Positions 1-12,340 of a DNA stretch of 64,000 bases are shown piece after piece (the first letter of the stretch is position 1; the number at the start of each line of letters is the position of its first letter). This DNA comes from Miscanthus floridulus (lineage: Eukaryota > Streptophyta > Magnoliopsida > Poales > Poaceae). Location of the stretch: assembly GCF_019320115.1 (NCBI RefSeq), contig NC_089593.1:12853363-12917362 (forward strand). Reading direction: 5' to 3'. A program made the position numbers and the translations under genes. Under the pieces are notes generated by a model. The model worked only from the letters and a program-made list of their open reading frames with translations, did no database searches and was not told the DNA's origin.

Positions 1-766
1 AAAGTTTGAACTTATAAAGTTTCAAAGCTTGAAATACAAAATTTTAAATGTGTTAGTCTAAAGTTCTTGAATTTTAAGAATAAAGTTTGAAATTACAAAC
101 TTTTAAATTTAAAGTAGAAAGTTTTAAATGCGCTAGTATAAAGTTCCTGAATAAAAATATAAAGTTTTAAATTACAAAGTTTTAAATCTTTGAAATACAA
201 AGTTTTAAATGTGGTAGTACAAAGTTCCTGAATTTCAAAAATAGTTTGAAATTACCAAATTTTGGATCTTAATGTATAAAGTTTTAAATGTGCTAGTATA
301 AATTTTCTGAATTTAAAATGTAAGTTTACAAAAATTTTAAAGCTTGAAATATAAAGTTTTAAATGTGATAGTATAAAGTTCTTGAAATTTAAAATTAAAA
401 TTAAAATTCCATAGTATTAAAGTTTGAAATATAGAGTTTTAAATGTGCTAGTATAAAGTTCCTAAATTTTAAAAATAAAGTTTGAAATTACAAATTTTTA
501 AATCTTCAAGTAGAAAGTTTAAAATGTTCTAGTATAAAGTTCATGAATTTAAAGTGTAAAGCTTGAAATTACAAAGTTTTAAAGTTTAAAATACAAAGTT
601 TTAAATGTGCTAGTATAAAGTTTTAAATGTGCTAGTATAAAGTTCCTGGATTTTTTTAAAAAAAATTGAAATTACAAATTTTTATATCTTAATGTAGAAA
701 GTTTTATATGTGCTAGCATAAAGTTCCTGAATTTAAAATGTAAAGTTTGAAATTACAATGTTTTAA
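1..766. repeat. AT-rich tandem array, ~80-bp unit
   Basis: About nine or ten diverged copies of a unit of roughly 80 bp. Each carries the recognisable core TGTGCTAGTATAAAGTTCCT, seen near 47, 125, 207, 286, 359, 440, 520, 602/624 and 704. The unit has no coding potential. It abuts the left side of the first CACTA element, so it is either older flanking DNA or an internal array of a larger element that starts before the window. Confidence 0.8.
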
Positions 767-781
767 AGCTTGGAGTTGAAA

Positions 782-990
782 AAAAGGGCTTCTATTCCCG
801 GCTGCCAACCCCCTTTATTCCCGGTTACGTAGCCGGGAATAGGAGTTCGGGAATAAAGGGTTAGTAGCCGGAAATAGAAGTGGACCTTTAGTCCCGGTTG
901 GTGATACCAACCGGGACTAAAAAGGTAGCCACGTCAGCGTCTGGGCTGACCCCTTTATTCCTGGTCGGTATTACCAACCGGGACTAAAGG
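782..990. repeat. E1 left subterminal inverted repeats
   Basis: Several inverted copies of the TTCCCGG / TAGTCCCGG motif. They include a near-perfect hairpin at about 890-931 in which CTTTAGTCCCGGTTGG is followed by its complement. Arrays of this kind in CACTA elements are thought to bind the TNPA-type protein. Confidence 0.75.
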
Positions 991-1420
991 TTCTTTTTTT
1001 TTTCTTTTCCTGCTTATTTCAATTGATGATTTTTTTTGTTTTAATTTGGTTTTCGAATACGCATTATTTGCTGCAAAGTAATATACGTATATGCGCGCGT
1101 ACTATAAAGTTTTCGCTCGATCAATGCACGCAAGCAACACAAGTAAAAGTAAACTAAAACATAATATTACATTTCATCGTCACATGTAAAGTTTGCATTA
1201 ATTGTACATTTCATCATCACATGTTCTTTGGATCAATATGAAATTTGGCTTTCATCATCACATATTTGGGTCATAGTAAAACTCGTCGCCGGGAGTTAAG
1301 ACCAGATCATTCAGAAATCCACCTATTATCTCTTGGATTGCTTTGAGATGGTGTGTGTCCAGGGTTTTTTCCTTCAACCAAGGAGTCTTCAATTTGAGAT
1401 ATGAGATAAAGAAAAAGTAT

Positions 1421-1424
1421 ATTA

Positions 1425-1500
<76 letters not shown>

Positions 1501-1584
1501 CTATATATATATGTATGTATCAAGAATAATGATAAATAAATTGTATCTATCATGAATATATATATATATAAATATATGTATGAA

Positions 1585-1636
<52 letters not shown>
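1421..1636. repeat. (TA)n microsatellites
   Basis: Two long TA runs, about 1427-1515 and 1587-1634, separated by short imperfect TATG stretches. They lie just beyond the 3' end of the minus-strand Ulp1 pseudogene. The tyrosine/isoleucine ORFs here are translations of the repeat and not genes. Confidence 0.95.
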
Positions 1637-1642
<6 letters not shown>

Positions 1643-1677
1643 ACACTTACCCTTTTTTCCTCTAGACTAGTTCTTTT

Positions 1678-2626
1678 TTAGCACACTCTCATGAACTCGT
1701 AAACATAGTATCCACAGAGATTGGTCCCCTGGGGCTGCAGCAGAACCCACTTTACGAGAAAAAGATTCGTCATCATCCAAGCATAGGGAAATTGAACTAA
1801 GGTAGGTATATAGTACTTCCTTTGTATAGCACTACTTTCAGTGGCACTTTGCGTTTCATATGGTGTTCCTGACAGACCTTTTCCCAACAACTACCAAATA
1901 ACATAAAAAATATTTGGACCATTAATTTGCATGTAGAGAGACTAGAATAGTTTTGCTAGTGAGACTGTAATTACCTCTGAATAATATCTATCATCTCTTG
2001 GAACTCTTTTTACTCTTTTCTCATCGAGTCCTAGATGCCTAGAAGACCTTTCTCCAGATCGAGTTCCATCAATATCCAGTATTCACTGCCATGTCCATTA
2101 ACACTCATTAATTAGCTCACAGGTACAGTGAACATATATATATGGATACACGATCGTCGACATTATGAACACTTACCTGAAGTTGTAGGGGAAGAGTATA
2201 CATTTCTTGTCACGTTGCTTCTCTAAGAACATCTTGATATTGGCCTCCATTTCTGCTTTCCATGTTGGTTGGGGTTTAGGGTTTTTGAATACGATATGTG
2301 GATCAATGAAACCAATATCAGTACACCCTCTCTTTTTGCACTCTCCCATCTCAAACCTGCATCATATATATAGAGTGAGGATAATAAACACAGACATGTA
2401 CTTATGTAGCGACTTATTATTAATTAGTAGAAAGAATCATTTACAGACAATAGCAGCTGATGAGAGTCTTGTGGAGAGAGTTCCGGTGGACTAGTTGGTG
2501 TAATTCAGCTAACTCAATGTACATAACGTCATCGCCATGGAACCAATGGTCGTCTTTGATTCTGACAGAAATATAGAACTCTTTCCGGTGACATGCGTCG
2601 AGGTACAAGGTGTTTAGCTTGAACAA
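1678..2626 (-). pseudogene. Ulp1-like (C48) cysteine protease domain of E1, broken
   Basis: This is the 3' end of the E1 minus-strand gene. The first exon (2626 down to about 2178) reads through ISCYCL and GFIDPH to ILFPYNF and ends at a clean GTAAGT donor. The next exon should carry the catalytic His in an HWIL context, but reads EYWILMELD at about 2068-2092: His has become Tyr, and in-frame stops follow. The last exon has QPQGTNLCGYYVYEF near 1690-1740, which is the Ulp1 Gln and catalytic Cys context. Ulp1 domains are usual C-terminal parts of plant CACTA proteins. With His lost and stops inside, this copy cannot be an active protease. Confidence 0.7.
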
Positions 2627-2686
2627 TTGTGTACCCAGTTCATTGATGGTCTTAGGATTCCATAGACTCCTGCCATGCTCATATTT

Positions 2687-3562
2687 CTACCATTCATCCG
2701 CTACCGGTGCACTTTCGAAGAGGAAATCGCCAAGGTCGATACCTCTCATAGCATAAAAGTTAGCAAGTTCCGCCATATCCACTTCTTTATCAGCAGGTAT
2801 TTCCATCATATCCAGCATATCTATGTTTGAACCATATTCATTAGCAATAACTAGATGAGGCACTGATTGCAATTCTTGTTCTCCGAGTTGTGCAACAGTT
2901 TTCCCTGCTTTAGCAGCTTTCTTGATTATCTTGCTAAGAGTGCGGTCAAAGTCTGATGGTGGCGAGGGCTTACGAGCTTGCCACCTCTTTTTCTGCTCAG
3001 CTTCCACCATCCGCCTTAGTTTAGCTGGAGGTAGGTGGAAGTGCTTATGCTCCTGCTGCTTCCTCTTCCCTATGCCTGAGAAGAATGCTTCGACGGTTTT
3101 TTTAACCGCATCATGTAACTCCTCTTTACTCATTTCACCAGGCAATTTCTGTGGAATTGGCCTTGGTTTCATGGGGGGCTTCTTGGTCGTCTTTGCCGGT
3201 GAGGCAGATGGCTTATTTGTTTGCAGCTGTCTTCCCTGGTTCATGGGAGGAGGTGGGGGAACAGGCATTGGAGACCTTCGAGGCGGCGTTGGGGAACGCC
3301 TTGGAGGCAGTGGCGGTGGCAGTGGAGACCGTCTTGGAGATGGTGGGGGAACAGGCGTTGGAGACCTTCGAGGCGGCGTTGGGGAATGCCTTGGAGGCGG
3401 CGGCGGCGGCGGTGGAGACCGTCTTGGAGATGGTGGGGATGTAGCCGTGTCTTCTTCCCCATTGTAACCGCCGCCTAGAGCACTATGCTGGTCTGGTGAT
3501 TGTACTATTGGACTTAGGTTGGGGGAGGCCCTGCTGTGTGTGTACAGAAGACAATGAGTCAA
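2687..3562 (-). pseudogene. Middle exon of E1 TNP1-type protein, proline-rich
   Basis: A 291-codon minus-strand reading frame belonging to the same gene as the Transposase_24 part upstream and the Ulp1 part downstream. The first third is a low-complexity Pro/Ser/Arg segment (PRRSPPPPPP type). It is followed by a Lys-rich region and a conserved-looking acidic C-terminal part (DMAELANFYAMRG). Such proline-rich linkers are usual in grass CACTA proteins. Plus-strand ORFs over 2922-3478 are shadows of the repetitive GC-rich sequence. Confidence 0.6.
3258..3437 (-). repeat. 90-bp in-frame tandem duplication
   Basis: Two adjacent 90-bp units (3258-3347 and 3348-3437) differ at only a few bases. Because 90 is a multiple of three, the duplication lengthens the proline-rich segment of the minus-strand protein without shifting its frame. 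Confidence 0.8.
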
Positions 3563-3614
3563 TTGTTATTTAAGAGGCAATATAAAATTAATAAAAAAAT
3601 TATTTCGTTCACTT

Positions 3615-5413
3615 TCATCCGTACCTATTGTGCGGCAACGGCTTCCCAGGAATATTGATGTAGCGCTTGCGCCATGCAATGAATGACTTCTCTGCTTCAC
3701 CCACGGTCTTCTCCCCATCACCTCCATGAATGTCAAGAGGCACATCGCTAAAACCTTCAATAGCTTTAACCACCGAGATGGTAGCATATCCAGCTGGTAC
3801 TACTGTCCCATGGATTCTTGGTGTCTTAGTACGGTCGATAGGGTTTACAACACCAATAGCCATCGTCACTGTGCCATTATCTTTTGGAATGTGCAGCTCA
3901 CATGATGTAAAAGGTTCAGTGACGTCATCCACGGGGAAGCACAGCTCTGCATCTTTTATGGCATCAGGCAGCTCCGTAGAAGCCCAACTGCTTCTCAACT
4001 GATCGGAGCTAATGTTGATTCCCGGAGCAGTTGTAATCCCATGGGCACTCAATTGTATTTGCACTTGCCTTGCGACTTCCTCTTGCATTTTCGCTTGCAT
4101 TTCTTTTTCTCGCCTTTGTGATTCAAGCACCGCTTCCCGTGACTCAGTAACATATTACTGCAAAATTGTGGATCCTCTCTGCCTCCTCATCCTTCCGTCT
4201 CTGGCGCCTTCTGTACGAATCGATCCATTCAGGGAAACCTTGCACCCACGGAACGGCCCCTTTACCTCTAGTTCGTCCACAATGCTCAGCAGTCCCGATG
4301 GAATATGTCAGTTCATCTTTCTCTCTGTTGGGCCAGAATAGTCCACTATCTCTAGCTTTTAGAATTTGAATCAACCTTTCTGTTGCTCTTTCAAGTTTTG
4401 TGCCATGGACGAGCTTCCCGGTGACTGGGTCCAATCCTCCCCCATGACCTAAAAACCAACGCTTTGTGCGTTCAGGCCACGGTGCTGATTCAGGTACGAC
4501 CCCCTTGGCAATAAGGTCTGCTTCCATTTTTTACCACTTGGGAACGGAAGTCGTGTAGCCACATAATCCCATGTTATGGTGGTATTGCTTTTGTCTGGAA
4601 TTCTCTTGGTTCCTTCTCGCCCGTTTCGCACCCTCTTCTGATGTCTTGTAATATACAAATTCCTCCCAGTAGGGCCTTGCCTTCGCGATTGGGCCCTTAT
4701 CGTTCCAATTTGGAGTCTTGTTCTTCTTGACGTATGATTTGTACAGCTGCTTCTTCCAAGATTGGAATTGGGTGGCCATCTTCTTCATTGTCTAGTGCCT
4801 AACTCGTTCCGTCAACCTTTCGTGGGTGATGTCTTCATGATAATCATCTATTTGGAGCATGAAATGTGCAAGAACATCTTGCCAAATCAGCTCCTTGTCC
4901 TTACCAGAGACATAACTAATATGAGGAGCATTGTTATTTTTTTCCATTCACGAGCATTGATCGGGAGCTTGTCCCTTACACGGTACCCACAGTGGTACAC
5001 GAATTTCTGTGCATATTGTCCTAGTGGTTCGCCTATAGCCATGTTGAATTCTGAGATGATGTAGCGGCCTTCCAACGACTTTTTGGCCCCTCGAACATTC
5101 TTTGTGTTCCCCGTCGTCGTTGTCGATCCAGACTGCTATGTACGCATAGAAACACAAAAAGTATTATAAAACGAAGGTCGATCCAGTGGGCTACATGTAT
5201 GCATAATAAATAAATGAGAGCTAGATATTGAGAAATATATACCTCGCTGGAATTATCTTCATGAACAACTTCCTCAACAATATGATCGAGATTCAAGTAT
5301 TGACTCCCGTCGTCTTCCTGCTGGTCATTATCAACATCGGCACAATGTTCAGTGCTGGCGTTGATAATATCCATCATTTCCGCCTCCAGGTCATTGTCTC
5401 TCGGGTCGGCCAT
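3615..5413 (-). pseudogene. E1 TNP1-type protein, N-terminal and Transposase_24-like part
   Basis: The start codon is at 5413 (MADPRDNDLEAEMMD), with a donor-like AG/GTATAT near 5243. A second exon from about 5132 encodes a GEPLGQYAQKF segment. The Ptta/En/Spm (Transposase_24, PF03004) core is at 4788-4144: a W-x2-FV-x-YKTSEE segment, then HHNMGLCGY and PKW, then ERTKRWFLGHGGGLD. The PKW is followed by an in-frame TAA at 4531-4533, where the family continues. The 3' part at 4130-3615 carries the VDDVTEPF and AWRKRYI motifs. The protein of this family binds element ends. This copy is interrupted. Confidence 0.7.
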
Positions 5414-5429
5414 AGAGAGCCTAAACAAT

Positions 5430-5885
5430 TATAAAACAATAATTATGCAATTACGGTTTCATAGACATTTCATACACATTTCATAGATATATACTTTTTT
5501 TCATACTCCATAATAGATTTTTTCCTAAGTAAAAATTATACATGTCATATATATAATTTTAATGGATTACATATATATAGGGTGGTTTAGGGTTTAGCCA
5601 TATAATTTCATACACATTTCATAGATATAAATATAAATTTATACATTTCATATATATATATATAACCCATTATTATAATTTCATACATATAAAATGAAAT
5701 TTAATTAGTATTATACTTGTAAATTTATACATTTCATACATATAATTTCATACATATAAAATGAAATTTAGTATTATATATAACATTATATATAACATAA
5801 ATTTATACATTTCATACATATAATTTCATATACTTCCATATACATTTCATATATACAAAAAATAAAATTTATAAATAATTATATA
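5430..5885. repeat. AT-rich simple-sequence stretch upstream of the E1 gene
   Basis: Repeated short motifs such as TTTCATACATATAATTTCATA alternate over about 450 bp, giving very AT-rich sequence between the E1 gene start and the GC-rich zone. I see no gene here. Confidence 0.7.
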
Positions 5886-5889
5886 CTTA

Positions 5890-6440
5890 TTGATGGCCGG
5901 GGGCGGTGGTGCCTGCGCGGGGTGACCGGCTAGCGTCGGTGGCCGGGGAGGCGAGCGCGGGCGTCGCGTGGAGTGTGCCCGCGGGGGGCCACCGTCGGTG
6001 GGGAGGCCGGTGGCGCGTGGAGGCCGGCGTGGGCCGCGGCGAGAGGCGGCGGGCACAGGGCGTCATGCAGATGCTGGCGAGAGGCGGCGCGCGGGCGTCG
6101 TGGAGTGCCCGCGGGGGGGGGGGGCGTCGTCGGTGGGGAGGCGCGCGCCGACGTCGTGGAGTGCCTGCGGGGGGGCGCCGTCGGTGGGGAGGCCGGTGGT
6201 GTGTGTAGGCCGGCGTGGGGGCCACGGCGAGAGGCGGCGCGCGTGGGGCATCTTCTTGGGGGCTCCTCCGGTGACGGGTGCGGTGTCGGGGGCTCCTCCA
6301 GCGAGGAGGGCGGCGTCGGGGTGGCCGGGATCCACAATCTGGTGACGGGGAGCTGAATCGGCGGCGGTTGGTGGCGGCGCGGCTCGCTGATGACGATGAA
6401 GTTGAAGACGAGAAGTGAGAGAAGGAAGAGAAGGGAGCTG
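5890..6440. other. GC-rich, CpG-rich zone upstream of the E1 gene
   Basis: About 550 bp of very GC-rich imperfect repeats (CGTCGGTGGGGAGGCCGG is repeated several times). Long ORFs occur in four frames with only Pro/Arg/Ala/Gly-rich products, so they are composition artefacts. A GC-rich block between the subterminal repeats and the first exon recurs in three elements of this window (here, 23440-23960 and 34862-35215). That suggests a promoter-proximal role, as known for the GC-rich first exon of maize En/Spm. Confidence 0.55.
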
Positions 6441-6463
6441 GCGTATATAGGAGAGAGACCTTT

Positions 6464-6700
6464 AGTCCCGGCTCCTAACACTGCCCGGGACTAAAGGTCA
6501 CCTTTAGTCCTGGCTCCAACCACCAGCCGGGACTAAAGGTCCACCTTTAGTCCCGGCTCCAATAACCAGCCGGGACTAAAGGTCCTTTAGTCCAGGCTCC
6601 AACCACCAGTCGGGACTAAAGGTAATTTTTGGCGGGCCACCAAATGCAGCCCACCTTTCGTCCCGGGCTATGATCGAAGCCGGGACTAAAGGGGGCTGGA
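6464..6700. repeat. E1 inner subterminal repeat cluster
   Basis: At least four inverted pairs of CTTTAGTCCCGGCTCC and CCGGGACTAAAGG within 240 bp. They mark the outer side of the E1 gene's regulatory region. Confidence 0.8.
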
Positions 6701-7043
6701 AAATTCACTTCGCGCCAGTTTTTTGGTTGGTTAGTGTATTATATATATTTCATTTTATTTAAATGTTAAATTCTTATTATTTGCTTAGTAAATTAAAGAC
6801 TAGGCATAATATTTTTTTAAAAAGTAATAAAATTTATTTTGATTTACTGCACACAAGAAAAATATGTGACCTAAACTATTGTCTTTTTAATTATAAATAT
6901 TGAACATAATGCAACTAATAATCACTATTTTCGTTAATGCAAAAATATAGACTTTAATTAAAATCATTAAATCTATTAGTTTTCGACAGGAAATTTGTTT
7001 TCACATCATTTTAACGTAAATCTTTAAGTTCTTCATCAATAAT

Positions 7044-8960
7044 TGTATAATTAATCGGTGAATTCGCGCGGAAATTCAATTAAAGTGCAAAAAGCACCAA
7101 ACTAGCTCAGAAAAATCTCAAACTTGGCGGTGGCCTCACACAGGGCATTTGCAGTCTTGAGAAAAAGTTTGAGACCAATCCGGCACTAGAAAGCACATGG
7201 ACCTTAGAATCCCAGACAACCTAGGTGTATAGATAGGGTTCGACAAAAGGTTCTATATACCTATGTGAAGTACGTTGATTCCGCCTATGTCGAAATGGCT
7301 TGAAATTTTTTTGGCAGTCATTTACCCCCAAAAATATGGGCCCACATAAGATCTTAGGTTTTTCTGACAATTATTTTTATTATTCCATTTTTCTTTGTGC
7401 CGCGTGAGACGAAATACGGTGAATTATAGATTGAAAACACTAGAATTTTGCATCGACCTCCATAGAGATTTGTCACCTAGGGTACAAGAGACCATTTGGC
7501 AAAGTTTGGCACCATTCTGGATCTTTTCGGGGTGGACTCAGTTCAACGTATAATTAATCGGTGAATTCGCGCGGAAATTCAATTAAAGTGCAAAAAGCAC
7601 CAAACCAGCTCAGAAAAATCTCAAACTTAGCGGTGGCCTCACACAGGGCATTTGCAGTCTTGAGAAAAAGTTTGAGACCAATCCAGCCCTAGAAAGCACA
7701 TGGACCTCAGAATCCCAGAGAACCTAGGTATATAGATAGGGTTCGACGAAAGGTTCTATATACCTCTGTGAAGCACGTCGACTCCACCTATGTCGAAATG
7801 GCTTGAAATTTTTTGGTAGTCATTTACCCCTAAAATATGGGCCCACACAAGATCTTAGGTTTTTCTGATAATTATTTTTATTATTACATTTCTCTTTGTG
7901 ACGCGTGAGACGAAATACGGTGAATTATAGATTGAAAACACTAGAATTTTGCGTCGACCTCCACAGAGATTTGTCACCTAGGGCACAAGAGACCATTTGG
8001 CAAAGTTTGGCACCATTCTGGATCTTTTCGGGGGTGGACTCAGTTCAACGTATAATTAATCGGTGAATTTGCACGGAAATTCAATTAAAGTGCAAAAAGC
8101 ATCAAACCAGCTCAGAAAAATCTCAAACTTGGCGGTGGCCCCACACAGGGCATTTGCAGTCTTGAGAAAAAGTTTGAGACCAATCCAGCACTGGAAAACA
8201 CATGGACCTCAGAATCCCAGAGAACCTAGGTGTAAAGATAGGGTTCTACGAAAGGTTCTATATACCTCTGTGAAGCACGTCGACTCTGCCTATGTCAAAA
8301 TGGCTTGAAATTTTTTTGGCAGTCATTTACCCCCAAAATATGGGCCCACACAAGATCTTAGGTTTTTCTGATAATTATTTTTATTATTACATTTTTCTTT
8401 GTACCGCGTGAGACGAAATACAGTGAATTATAGATTGAAAAAACTAGAATTTTGCGTCGACCTCCACAGAGATTTGTCACCTAGGGCACAAGAGACCATT
8501 TGGAAAAGTTTGGCACCATTTTGGATCTTTTCGGGGGTGGACTCAGTTCAACGTATAATTAATCAGTGAATTCGCGTGGAAATTCAATTAAAGTGCAAAA
8601 AGCACCAAACCAGCTTAGAAAAATCTCAAACTTGGCAGTGGCCCCACACAGGGCATTTGCAGTCTTGAGAAAAAGTTTGAGACCAATCCGGCACTGGAAA
8701 GCACATGGACCTCAGAATCCCAGAGAACCTAGGTGTATAGATAGGGTTCGACGAAAGGTTCTATATACCTCTGTGAAGCACGTCAACTCCGCCTATGTCA
8801 AAATGGCTTGAAATTTTTTTGGCAGTCATTTACCCCCAAAATATGGGCCCACACAAGATCTTAGGTTTTTCTGATAATTATTTTTATTATTACATTTTTC
8901 TTTGTGCCGCGTGAGACGAAATACGGTGAATTATAGATTGAAAACACTAGAATTTTGCAT
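7044..8960. repeat. Satellite-like tandem array, ~503-bp unit, about 3.8 copies
   Basis: Units start at the CGTATAATTAATCGG motif at 7044 (variant), 7547, 8049 and 8552, giving periods of 503, 502 and 503 bp. The last unit stops near 8960. Copies are mostly identical. A diverged relative of the same unit forms a second array at 37115-38520. The 81-codon ORFs at 8063 and 8566 recur simply because the unit repeats, and the other copies do not preserve them. Confidence 0.9.
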
Positions 8961-9125
8961 CGAAATACGGTAAAATAAAACTTAAAAACTTATGTGTGAA
9001 AATTATAATTTTTCCCTAAAATCTAAAACTATTTTTCAACAAAAGACTCTAAAAAACAAAGTATACTTAAGAAAAGAATATAAAAGAAACTAATAAACTA
9101 AAACTATTTGTTTTTTAATAACTAC

Positions 9126-9447
9126 TAGCGGAAGCTTTATTCCCGGTTAGAGGTTAGAACCAGAAACAAAGAGCAATATTTATTCCCGTCTAAAGCCTCC
9201 AGCCGGGACTAAACATTTAGTCCTGGTTAGTGGCTCTAGCCGGGACTAAATGTTGATCTTTAGTCCCGGTTATAGCCTCTAACCGGGACTAAAGGTTTGC
9301 CTGCTGAGCCAGCAGCGTTGGGCAGCGACCTTTACTCCCGGCTCGAGGGTATAGCCGGGATTAAATCTCCTTCACTCCCTGGTTCAAAAAATGTCGGGAG
9401 TAACTCCGAAAATGGTGCCAAGACAAAAGGTTTGTTTTCTACTAGTG
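9126..9447. repeat. E1 right terminal region with TIR
   Basis: Four or more TAGTCCCGG / CCGGGACTAAA inverted motifs are followed by GGTTTGTTTTCTACTAGTG, which ends at 9447 and is the reverse complement of a CACTA terminal inverted repeat. Confidence 0.8.
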
Positions 9448-9626
9448 GTTTACACCAAAATTGAGCAGAGAGAACGCAGGGACTTGAAGTTCTAAGATTG
9501 TATCATCGAGGAATCGATCATATATGAATTGATATCAGCTGATTTTGATACAGTGTCAGAATTGGCTATTTTATAGATGACGTCAGCAAACATCGTTAAT
9601 GTACTACATACGGATGGCGTCGGGGG
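9448..9626. other. Short intergenic piece resembling retroelement U3
   Basis: No gene. The stretch around 9520-9600 (ATATCAGCTGATTTTGATAC and following) resembles the start of the LTR at 49521-51395 (GTATCAGCTGATTCGAATGC near 49610). It may therefore be a fragment of a related LTR. Confidence 0.3.
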
Positions 9627-12340
9627 TGTCACACCCGATTTTAAGGATAAAATAGGATGCAAAATCTTATGTGCGCCCAGAGATCAGTCACACACATAAG
9701 CCGACAAATTATAAATAGTATCATCACAAGTGTTTATTATATCACGAATATTAAGACATAGTTTTCACATAAATGTAGCGAAAGTATAAAGAAAAATCTC
9801 TCGTGGAAGCTCCATATCACAGGGACGTCAACTGGTTGACCACAAGTCTAGTAATCCTCAGAAAAGTTATCATTACCATTGCTATCTATTACCCATTCGG
9901 GATTTTTATCCAAATAATGAAAATAAACAAGCATAAGTACGTGTCGTACTCCACAAGTATAACATGGGGTTCATGAGGCTCAAAAGGCTTAACACAGGAT
10001 TAACAACATTCAGCTTTTAGTTGTCACAATTTTAGCATAAGAGTAGCAACAAGTTGTTTCGATCCCAAAGTAAAACACATGATCAATGCAAACATGAATA
10101 ATGAATAGCACAAACAGATAATTCTTAGTGATCATCTATTCCGTAAATGTTCCAAGGTCGCTCGTGACCGTGAGCACGGCTAATATACCAGTTTTACACT
10201 CTACAAAGGTTGTACACTTTCACTGTGAGTCATGATACCCATATGCCCAGGTTAATTACTCCCAAAACACTTTCAAAGTGAGCAGGTAGGGTTCACTATG
10301 AAGCCTTTCAAAGGTTCGTCTAACAAGTTAGGGCCATTAGATTCACTTGGCAAACAGATATATGAACCCCCTGTCGAATGGCATAATTCCATCACGGCTA
10401 TATACATAAGAGTAGAAGTTGTCCTATACCCGATTCGACAAGTCATTCTTACGTCATAAAGATAACCTCTAACAAGCTAGAAAAGGTCCTTATACTGAGC
10501 TAAAGCCATAGCCATGTAGCCCTCACAGCTGTACTATAAGTCTCAGATGATCACTTATAGATAAGTCCTTAGGGAGAGGAATCTGAAGCATTTAGAAAGT
10601 AGCTAAATACTCCAGCCCCCTGTTTCCAAGTTACTAAAAAGTCATGTTTTAACATTTATTGCATATACCAATAGTCAAGTTACAAGATCATGGTTTAATT
10701 GAGCACTAGCAAAGCTACCCAAGACATATCCCATAGGAGTCAAGGTATAAGTATAATTCTAGGGAATCCCTATCAAGGTGACACATGCAACATGAATTAA
10801 ATGTATTAAAGTTGATAGAAAATAAGGATAATCCCATGCTATACTTGCCTTGAACAAAGTGCTCCTGCTGATCCTGCTCGTCAAAGTAGTACTCTTGTTC
10901 ACCCATGAATTGCTCATCGTCTATACTCGATAATCACAGCAACATACAAGCATCCAGAAGTAATCATGCATAGCAAACAAAAGCTATAAATTAGAACAGT
11001 ACACCAATAGCATAAAATCAAGATGAAAAGTTTGTAAAACGAATCTATGTCTCGCTATGAACACATAGACGCGAAGATCACAAAAATCGGAGCTAAAACG
11101 AAGTTATGAATTAAACAAGATTTCCTTTAGTAAAGTAATAGATTAAATCTAACCTCGAATTTTAAAAGTTGAAAACATGCTTAACAGTAATATGAACATG
11201 TAGATTACGTAATTACGAACCTAACGCAACTTGAACGGACCAAATCGGAGTTAAAACAAATATTTTATGGCCTACAGAAGGTAGTGACAGTTTTATAAAT
11301 AGATGAAACTTAATTTCTGAATTTAAAATAATTAAAACCTGATTTTAAATCTGCCTAAGGACCGTGGATACAATTTAAAGAAAAGGCAGGGGCTCTTTAG
11401 AATAAATGCAGGGACGGTGGGTTATGATTCAAATAATTATAAGGGCCTTTTTGCAAAACGACAGGCGAAGGGGTATGTTCTAATCTTGGCCCTTGATTTT
11501 GGATCGGACGACTGGAAATAAACCAGAGAGAGCGGATGGCGAGGCCGGCGGCGAGCTCCGACGGCGGCGCCATGGCCGGAGATGGGCGGCGCTCATGGAA
11601 TATGGTCTACGGACCATGAAACAGCAAACCAGGGCACCGGGAGATAGAAGAGATCAAGGCGAACTCACCAAGTCCAAGAATGGAGGCGGGAGCGGACCAA
11701 CGACGATGCGCGGCGCGGGATGGCGGACGGCGAGCTCTTGCAAGGGTTTGGCGTTGGCATGTAAGTAAAAGAGAGCGAGGAAAAGAGGGAAAACAGACGG
11801 TGGGGCACAGGGCTGCTATTTATGAGCAGGGCTGACTTGCGGGTCACGCCAGGCGCGGCGTAGCGGAGGCGGACTCGGCGGCGCGGTGTCCTGCTCGGAC
11901 ACGATCGGGAAGGTAGGAGACGACGGCGCGGTTGACTCACGGGCCCGGGTCGTCAGCGACAGGCGAGAAGGGAGAGGGAGCGCGGGCGCGGCTCGACTGA
12001 GCCGGCCTACTGGGCTGCTGCGGAGAGATGAGGGCCTGCGGGAAAAGAAAGCCGAGCGGGCCAGCAGAAAAACGATCGACGCGGGGAGCTAGGCCGAGCT
12101 GGGCTGTTCGGGCCGAAAGCAGAGAAGGGAGAGAAGAAAAAATAAAACGCCTTTTTCTATTTTCTTAACACAACTTCAAATCCAATTTAAACTCAAATTC
12201 AAATTCTTTTGCAAATTCCAATCAAACCAAAGCATCACAAAATAAATATGCAGCAGCATGGATGCACACACATGTATGTAGACCTATATTTGATTTTAAT
12301 TTTAACAGAGTTATTATTTTTCTAAATTTAAGTGCTCACA
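9627..12340 (-). mobile_element. Probable solo LTR or LTR-derived repeat
   Basis: The block starts TGTCACACCCGATTTTAAGG at 9627 and ends AGTGCTCACA at 12340. On the minus strand it would begin TGTGAGCACT and end GGGTGTGACA, the TG...CA form of an LTR. It is 2.7 kb, has no gag-pol coding and contains a GC-rich segment at about 11530-12070. I find no matching 5-bp target duplication (GGGGG against AAATG), so it may be rearranged or the ends may be wrong. Small ORFs inside look incidental. Confidence 0.4.

Larger units (their letters stand above)
767..9447 (-). mobile_element. CACTA (En/Spm) transposon E1, decayed
   Basis: The right end reads ACTAGTG at 9441-9447, the reverse complement of a CACTAGTAGAAAA-type terminal inverted repeat. 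Subterminal TTTAGTCCCGG / CCGGGACTAAA repeats lie at both sides (782-990, and 6464-6700 with 9126-9420). Between them is a minus-strand TNP1/Ulp1 pseudogene, a GC-rich presumed promoter zone and a ~503-bp tandem array. The left end is not canonical: only GAGTTGAAAAAAAGGGC near 773 resembles the TIR, so the left terminus is eroded or truncated and no target duplication can be called. No TNPD gene is present, so the element is non-autonomous. The boundaries are inferred. Confidence 0.7.

Noticed and set aside
767..790. Canonical left TIR of E1
   Set aside because: The sequence only loosely resembles CACTAGTTGAAAA, so the left end is treated as eroded.
1343..1646. Tyr/Ile repeat ORFs on both strands
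   Set aside because: They are translations of a TA microsatellite.
8063..8811. Two similar 81-codon ORFs suggesting a small gene family
   Set aside because: They are the same part of a 503-bp tandem repeat. Other units do not keep the frame and there is no promoter or domain.
9627..12340. Complete LTR retrotransposon
   Set aside because: Only one LTR-like block, no target duplication and no gag-pol; reported as a probable solo LTR at low confidence.
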